A DNA stretch of 7,807 bases from Gammaproteobacteria bacterium (GTDB lineage Bacteria > Pseudomonadota > Gammaproteobacteria > Eutrophobiales > Eutrophobiaceae). Shown here in pieces: positions 4,935-7,807 of the stretch (position 1 is its first letter; each line of letters begins with the position of its first letter). The translations under genes were made by a program, and so were the position numbers. The stretch spans positions 1-7,807 of the forward strand of contig JABHFC010000148.1 in assembly GCA_018676275.1 (NCBI GenBank). The letters run 5' to 3'. The notes under the pieces were generated by a model. That model saw nothing but the letters and a program-made list of their open reading frames with translations. It was not told where the DNA came from and did no database searches.

Positions 4935-5831
4935 TTATTTTGCTTTCTTTTGCGCTCTTGGGTGAGCCTGATCATAGACCTTGGCAAGATGTTGAAAATC
5001 AAGATGGGTATATACCTGGGTTGTACTGATGTCAGCATGTCCGAGTAATTCCTGTACCGCACGTAAATCACCGCTCGATTCCAGCATATGCGTTGCAAAC
5101 GAATGTCGCAGCATATGTGGGTGCACATGTGTACCCAGTCCCTGTTTTTTCGACCAGTGACGCAATCGTTGCTGAATACTTCGTTGACTGATACGACTAC
5201 CCCGCTTACTGACAAATAAAGCTGTTTCATCATTATCGGCAAGAATGACTCGCTGTTTTAACCAGATCTGTAACGCCTGCAAGGCGTGTTGACCAACCGG
5301 CAACATGCGGGTCTTATTACCCTTACCGGTAACTGTTATTACAGCATCACCCAAATCTATGTTGCTCAGGTTCAGACTAACCAGCTCTGATAATCGTAGA
5401 CCACAGGAATACATCAACTCAAAAATTGCTTTATCCCGTAGCGATAGAATATCGTCACCCTTAATTTCTACCAATTGAGTACTCTGATCAACATCCAGGG
5501 TATTCGGGAGTTTCTTTGCTGTCTTCGGTGTCACGATACCTTGTGCCGGGTTATTTGACGCCGCGTTGATTTTTATCAAATAACGATAAAAGGAGCGTAT
5601 TGCTGACAGATTTCGTTGCAGACTCCGACCACCGATGCCCTGTCGATGACGTTGCGTGACAAAACCACGTATTTGGTGCCCATCTATATCACGCCAGCTT
5701 TCAACATTGCGCGTCTCACAATATTCACGGAAATTTCCAAGGTCACGCTGGTAAGCCTTGCGGGTTTGTAGTGAAAGATGATGCAGGGCCTTAATGAAGG
5801 CATCGATATGACTGAGTTCAGATTGCTGCAC
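4935..5831 (-). CDS. xerC: XerC, tyrosine site-specific recombinase
   Basis: XerC works with XerD at the dif site to resolve chromosome dimers before division. The 298-aa product matches E. coli XerC in length. It has an N-terminal core-binding domain (about 1-95, including LSAIRSFYRYL) and a C-terminal catalytic domain with the full catalytic set: R146 (YSCGLRLSEL), K170 (TGKGNKTR), H239 and R242 (HPHMLRHSFATHML), H265 (ELLGHADIST) and nucleophile Y274 (TQVYTHLDFQHL). The end, VYDQAHPRAQKKAK, is typical of XerC rather than of phage integrases. The start is GTG; an in-frame TGA lies 12 bases upstream, so no longer start is possible, and only a weak GAG-type Shine-Dalgarno is present. It follows the DUF484 gene after 69 bases, as in dapF-yigA-xerC of enterobacteria. 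Confidence 0.96.
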   Translation of the reverse strand: MQQSELSHIDAFIKALHHLSLQTRKAYQRDLGNFREYCETRNVESWRDIDGHQIRGFVTQRHRQGIGGRSLQRNLSAIRSFYRYLIKINAASNNPAQGIVTPKTAKKLPNTLDVDQSTQLVEIKGDDILSLRDKAIFELMYSCGLRLSELVSLNLSNIDLGDAVITVTGKGNKTRMLPVGQHALQALQIWLKQRVILADNDETALFVSKRGSRISQRSIQQRLRHWSKKQGLGTHVHPHMLRHSFATHMLESSGDLRAVQELLGHADISTTQVYTHLDFQHLAKVYDQAHPRAQKKAK

Positions 5832-5900
5832 AGAATTATCTCAGCGACCCGGATACATCAACTGTAGATGCAAAGGAAAAGGTAATTTATCAGCCTCCGG

Positions 5901-6608
5901 CTATGACTCAACGATCCAGGGTTTCAGGATAAAACTCAAAATCTCACCCATATTTGCCAATAGTTCCACACCCATACCTTCCTGAAAGCGATCTGCATTG
6001 GAACTACCAATTGCCATGATTCCACCCCAGCCATCACCGTGCAGAGGAACCATAACAGCGGAAGTAATATCGTCTCCATCGTCACCAAACAGGAAGACTT
6101 GTTGCTGTCTTTTCATGCGTCCACTCAGTGGCATACGTTTTTCAATGATGGACTTAAACAAGGATTGCTCGGGCGCTGCAGAACCGGCGAATTCCACCCC
6201 GGCAAAGGTGTCTACAAATGAGGGATCAGCAAACAACCTGACAATGACCCTGTCTGCCCGGAAATTTTTGCTCAGATTGTCATACAGGGTTGAAAATATA
6301 TCTTTTGGTTCGGCAGCATCCATTAGTGTCAGGGCTAACTGGTGCATGCGTCTGGCTAGTTCCTCATTTTGCCGGGCGATCTCAATTAGCTCATGCATCC
6401 TTTTACGAGCCTTATCATTCTGTTCGCGCAGAGCGATTAATTGTCGTTCAACCAAAGAGATGGCTTCACCGCTGGCATGTGGTACTTTTATGTCTATCAG
6501 TAGGTCCGGATAGTCATTGAAAAATTCCGGATGCGCCCGCAAATATTCTGCAATGGCACCTGCATTCAGACTCGGCACCTTATAATTATCTTCTGAAGCT
6601 GTACTCAT
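5901..6608 (-). CDS. DUF484 family protein (YigA-like, GAF-like domain)
   Basis: A 235-aa protein of the DUF484 family, which in E. coli corresponds to YigA and is always found near xerC. The N-terminal signature is visible: IAEYLRAHPEFFNDYPDLL (19-37) and VPHASGEAISLVERQLIALRE (42-62). A charged helix likely to form a coiled coil follows (about 52-95). The remainder (about 100-235) resembles a GAF-type sensory domain, with RADRVIVRLFADP and VPLHGDGWGGIMAIGSSNADRF. No ligand-binding or enzymatic residues can be assigned, and the function is unknown. The ATG overlaps the dapF stop as ATGA (6608-6605), so translation is probably coupled to dapF. The conserved context hints at a link with cell-wall growth or chromosome segregation, but this is guilt by association. 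Confidence 0.93.
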   Translation of the reverse strand: MSTASEDNYKVPSLNAGAIAEYLRAHPEFFNDYPDLLIDIKVPHASGEAISLVERQLIALREQNDKARKRMHELIEIARQNEELARRMHQLALTLMDAAEPKDIFSTLYDNLSKNFRADRVIVRLFADPSFVDTFAGVEFAGSAAPEQSLFKSIIEKRMPLSGRMKRQQQVFLFGDDGDDITSAVMVPLHGDGWGGIMAIGSSNADRFQEGMGVELLANMGEILSFILKPWIVES

Positions 6609-7435
6609 ATCTCAATATGCCCTTCATATACTGTAGTTGCGGGACCCGTCATCCAGACATGCTGCCCGTCCCCTGCCCAGCTAATCCGTAAATTGCCACC
6701 CTTTAATTCAACATCTACATCGTTTGCAAGTTTACCAGTATTTATACCCGCAGCGACAGCTCCACAGGCTCCGGTGCCGCAAGCCAGCGTTTCACCCACT
6801 CCCCGCTCATACACACGCAGACGGATGTGCGAGGAATCGAGAACTTGCATAAATCCTACATTCACGCTTTCCGGGAACACAGGATGTTGCTGAATCAAAG
6901 GGCCCAGTGTTGCTACCGACGCCTGCTCCAGATCATCGACAACAAGTACCGCGTGAGGATTACTCATAGAGACTGCCATAATCTCAATATCACCTGAACC
7001 CAGCTTCAGGGTGTAAAACTCCTGCTGCTCTGCAACGGCCATTGGAATATCTTGTGGTCTAAAAGCCGGCACACCCATGTCTACTCGAATTTGATCATCA
7101 TTCTCAAAATAAATAGTCACCAGACCATTCATTGTTTCCACTTTTATTGCATCGCCTTCAATCAGTGAGTGTCTGCGTAAGAAATCACCAATGCAACGTA
7201 CACCATTACCACATTGTTCGACCTCAGCACCATCTGCGTTAAAAATGCGATAACGAATATCCACGCCGCGTGTTTGTGTGCTTTCGATCATTAACACCTG
7301 ATCACAACCAACACCGAAACGACGATCTGCGATAAAGCGGATCTGTTCCCTGCTCAATTGAATTGGAGTTTGTAAAGCATTGAGAACGACAAAGTCATTG
7401 CCAAGACCATGCATTTTTGTGAAAGACAGTTTCAT
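6605..7435 (-). CDS. dapF: Diaminopimelate epimerase
   Basis: DapF interconverts LL- and meso-diaminopimelate in the cytoplasm, using two cysteines and no cofactor. The product feeds lysine synthesis and the peptidoglycan stem peptide. The 276-aa protein (E. coli 274) opens with the family signature FTKMHGLGNDFVV (5-17). The two catalytic cysteines are C75 in EQCGNGVRC and C219 in ETLACGTGACG. Other conserved blocks are FNADGAEVE (65-73), SNPHAV (158-163) and the phosphate-like anion loop GTGACGAVAAG. The upstream gene here is a mechanosensitive channel; the lysA or small lipoprotein gene often found before dapF is absent. The ATG lacks a clear Shine-Dalgarno. A possible -10 (TATAGT) lies in the 67-base gap upstream, but no good -35 accompanies it. 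Confidence 0.97.
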   Translation of the reverse strand: MKLSFTKMHGLGNDFVVLNALQTPIQLSREQIRFIADRRFGVGCDQVLMIESTQTRGVDIRYRIFNADGAEVEQCGNGVRCIGDFLRRHSLIEGDAIKVETMNGLVTIYFENDDQIRVDMGVPAFRPQDIPMAVAEQQEFYTLKLGSGDIEIMAVSMSNPHAVLVVDDLEQASVATLGPLIQQHPVFPESVNVGFMQVLDSSHIRLRVYERGVGETLACGTGACGAVAAGINTGKLANDVDVELKGGNLRISWAGDGQHVWMTGPATTVYEGHIEI

Positions 7436-7502
7436 AATGGCGACAGGGTACAGCCTGAAGCAGGACTTGAAAAGACTATAAACCAGCTAATTCTTAAGCT
7501 TA

Positions 7503-7807
7503 TCAGGCTTGTTCAGGACTTGAATCAGCCGCCAGATGAATTGTCGATGTAGGAAAGGCACATTCAGCACCATGACTCTCAACAATATTAATTATCTTTA
7601 ACATCACATCCTGTTTGATTTCATGAAACTTTATCCAGTTAGTTGTCTTGGTAAAGGTATAGACAAAGAAATCCAGTGAAGATGGTGCAAATTCGTTGAA
7701 GTTAACAATCAGCGTTTGACCTGCATCGATCTCTTCATGTTCCTTCAGCATGTTTTTTACATCTTCAACAACAACTGCCATTTTGCCAACATCATCATAT
7801 CGAATAC
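7503..7807 (-). CDS. MscS-family mechanosensitive ion channel (partial, C-terminal end)
   Basis: The reading frame stays open to the right edge of the window, giving 101 C-terminal residues (IRYDDVGKMAVVVEDV and on); the methionine at 7781 is internal. The segment matches the cytoplasmic vestibule of MscS-type channels of the YnaI/longer-MscS kind: IRYDD, VEDVKNMLKEHEEID, QTLIVNFNEFAPSSLDFFVYTFTKTTNWIKFHEIKQDVMLKIINIVESHGAECAFPTSTIHL. These inner-membrane channels open under tension to release solutes on osmotic downshock. The transmembrane part lies outside the window, so the exact subfamily cannot be set. It ends 67 bases before dapF and has no clear terminator; whether it is co-transcribed with dapF is open. 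Confidence 0.9.
   Translation of the reverse strand, partial: IRYDDVGKMAVVVEDVKNMLKEHEEIDAGQTLIVNFNEFAPSSLDFFVYTFTKTTNWIKFHEIKQDVMLKIINIVESHGAECAFPTSTIHLAADSSPEQA

Noticed and set aside
4935..5831. xerC as a phage or integron integrase and hence a marker of an integrated island
   Set aside because: Its sequence, length, C-terminal end and location after dapF-DUF484 are those of housekeeping XerC. No attachment-site duplication or phage gene is nearby.
5832..5900. Possible terminator or regulatory hairpin between DUF484 and xerC (AGCC-GGA-GGCT overlapping the DUF484 stop)
   Set aside because: The stem is only 4 bp and no T-run follows. Nothing else in these 69 bases stands out.
7436..7502. 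Promoter for dapF based on TATAGT
   Set aside because: No acceptable -35 hexamer at 16-18 bp upstream and no extended -10; too weak to list as a feature.
7461..7524. 11-bp direct repeat CAGGACTTGAA at 7461-7471 and 7514-7524, near the end of the channel gene
   Set aside because: One copy is inside coding sequence, there is no element between them, and no further copies are visible. Likely chance.

Overview
The window is ordinary chromosomal DNA of a gammaproteobacterium. All protein genes lie on the minus strand, so transcription runs from high to low coordinates. Support for this assignment comes from the gene order dapF–DUF484(YigA)–xerC, the order ubiE–ubiJ–ubiB, the ubiquinone rather than menaquinone genes, and an HslV that begins with a short propeptide (MEQFRG) before its catalytic threonine. 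That HslV form resembles Chromatiales-type proteins, but genus cannot be fixed from the sequence.

In transcription order: (1) 7807-7503, the C-terminal end of a MscS-family mechanosensitive channel, cut by the window edge. (2) 7435-4935, dapF (lysine/peptidoglycan precursor), a DUF484 GAF-like protein overlapping dapF by ATGA, and xerC (chromosome dimer resolution). (3) 4934-4774, an intergenic regulatory region with a sigma32-like promoter and a 5' leader hairpin. (4) 4773-1757, the hslV and hslU protease genes, a DUF971 protein, and ubiE, closely packed. (5) 1756-1435, a non-coding stretch mostly filled by a 266-bp MITE-like element. (6) 1434-1, ubiJ and the first 274 codons of ubiB. DUF971/ubiE and ubiJ/ubiB both overlap by one base (TAATG), so the hslV-to-ubiB run looks like one operon linking heat-shock proteolysis with late ubiquinone biosynthesis.

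The main anomaly is the element at 1415-1680. It has near-perfect terminal inverted repeats (20/20 identical at the tips, 31/34 overall), nested internal inverted repeats and no transposase. It sits inside the 5' end of ubiJ. The likely original ATG of ubiJ (1690-1688) is still visible on the far side of the element, and removing about 265 bp rejoins it in frame to the rest of the gene. The present ubiJ reading frame appears to start at an ATG inside the element's own terminal repeat, so the first residues of UbiJ (MKGQQT) are element-encoded. A 72-codon frame through the element ends in an ATGA overlap with this start, which could allow translational coupling.

No new defence, secretion or biosynthetic system is visible. 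The other genes are intact and carry their expected catalytic residues.
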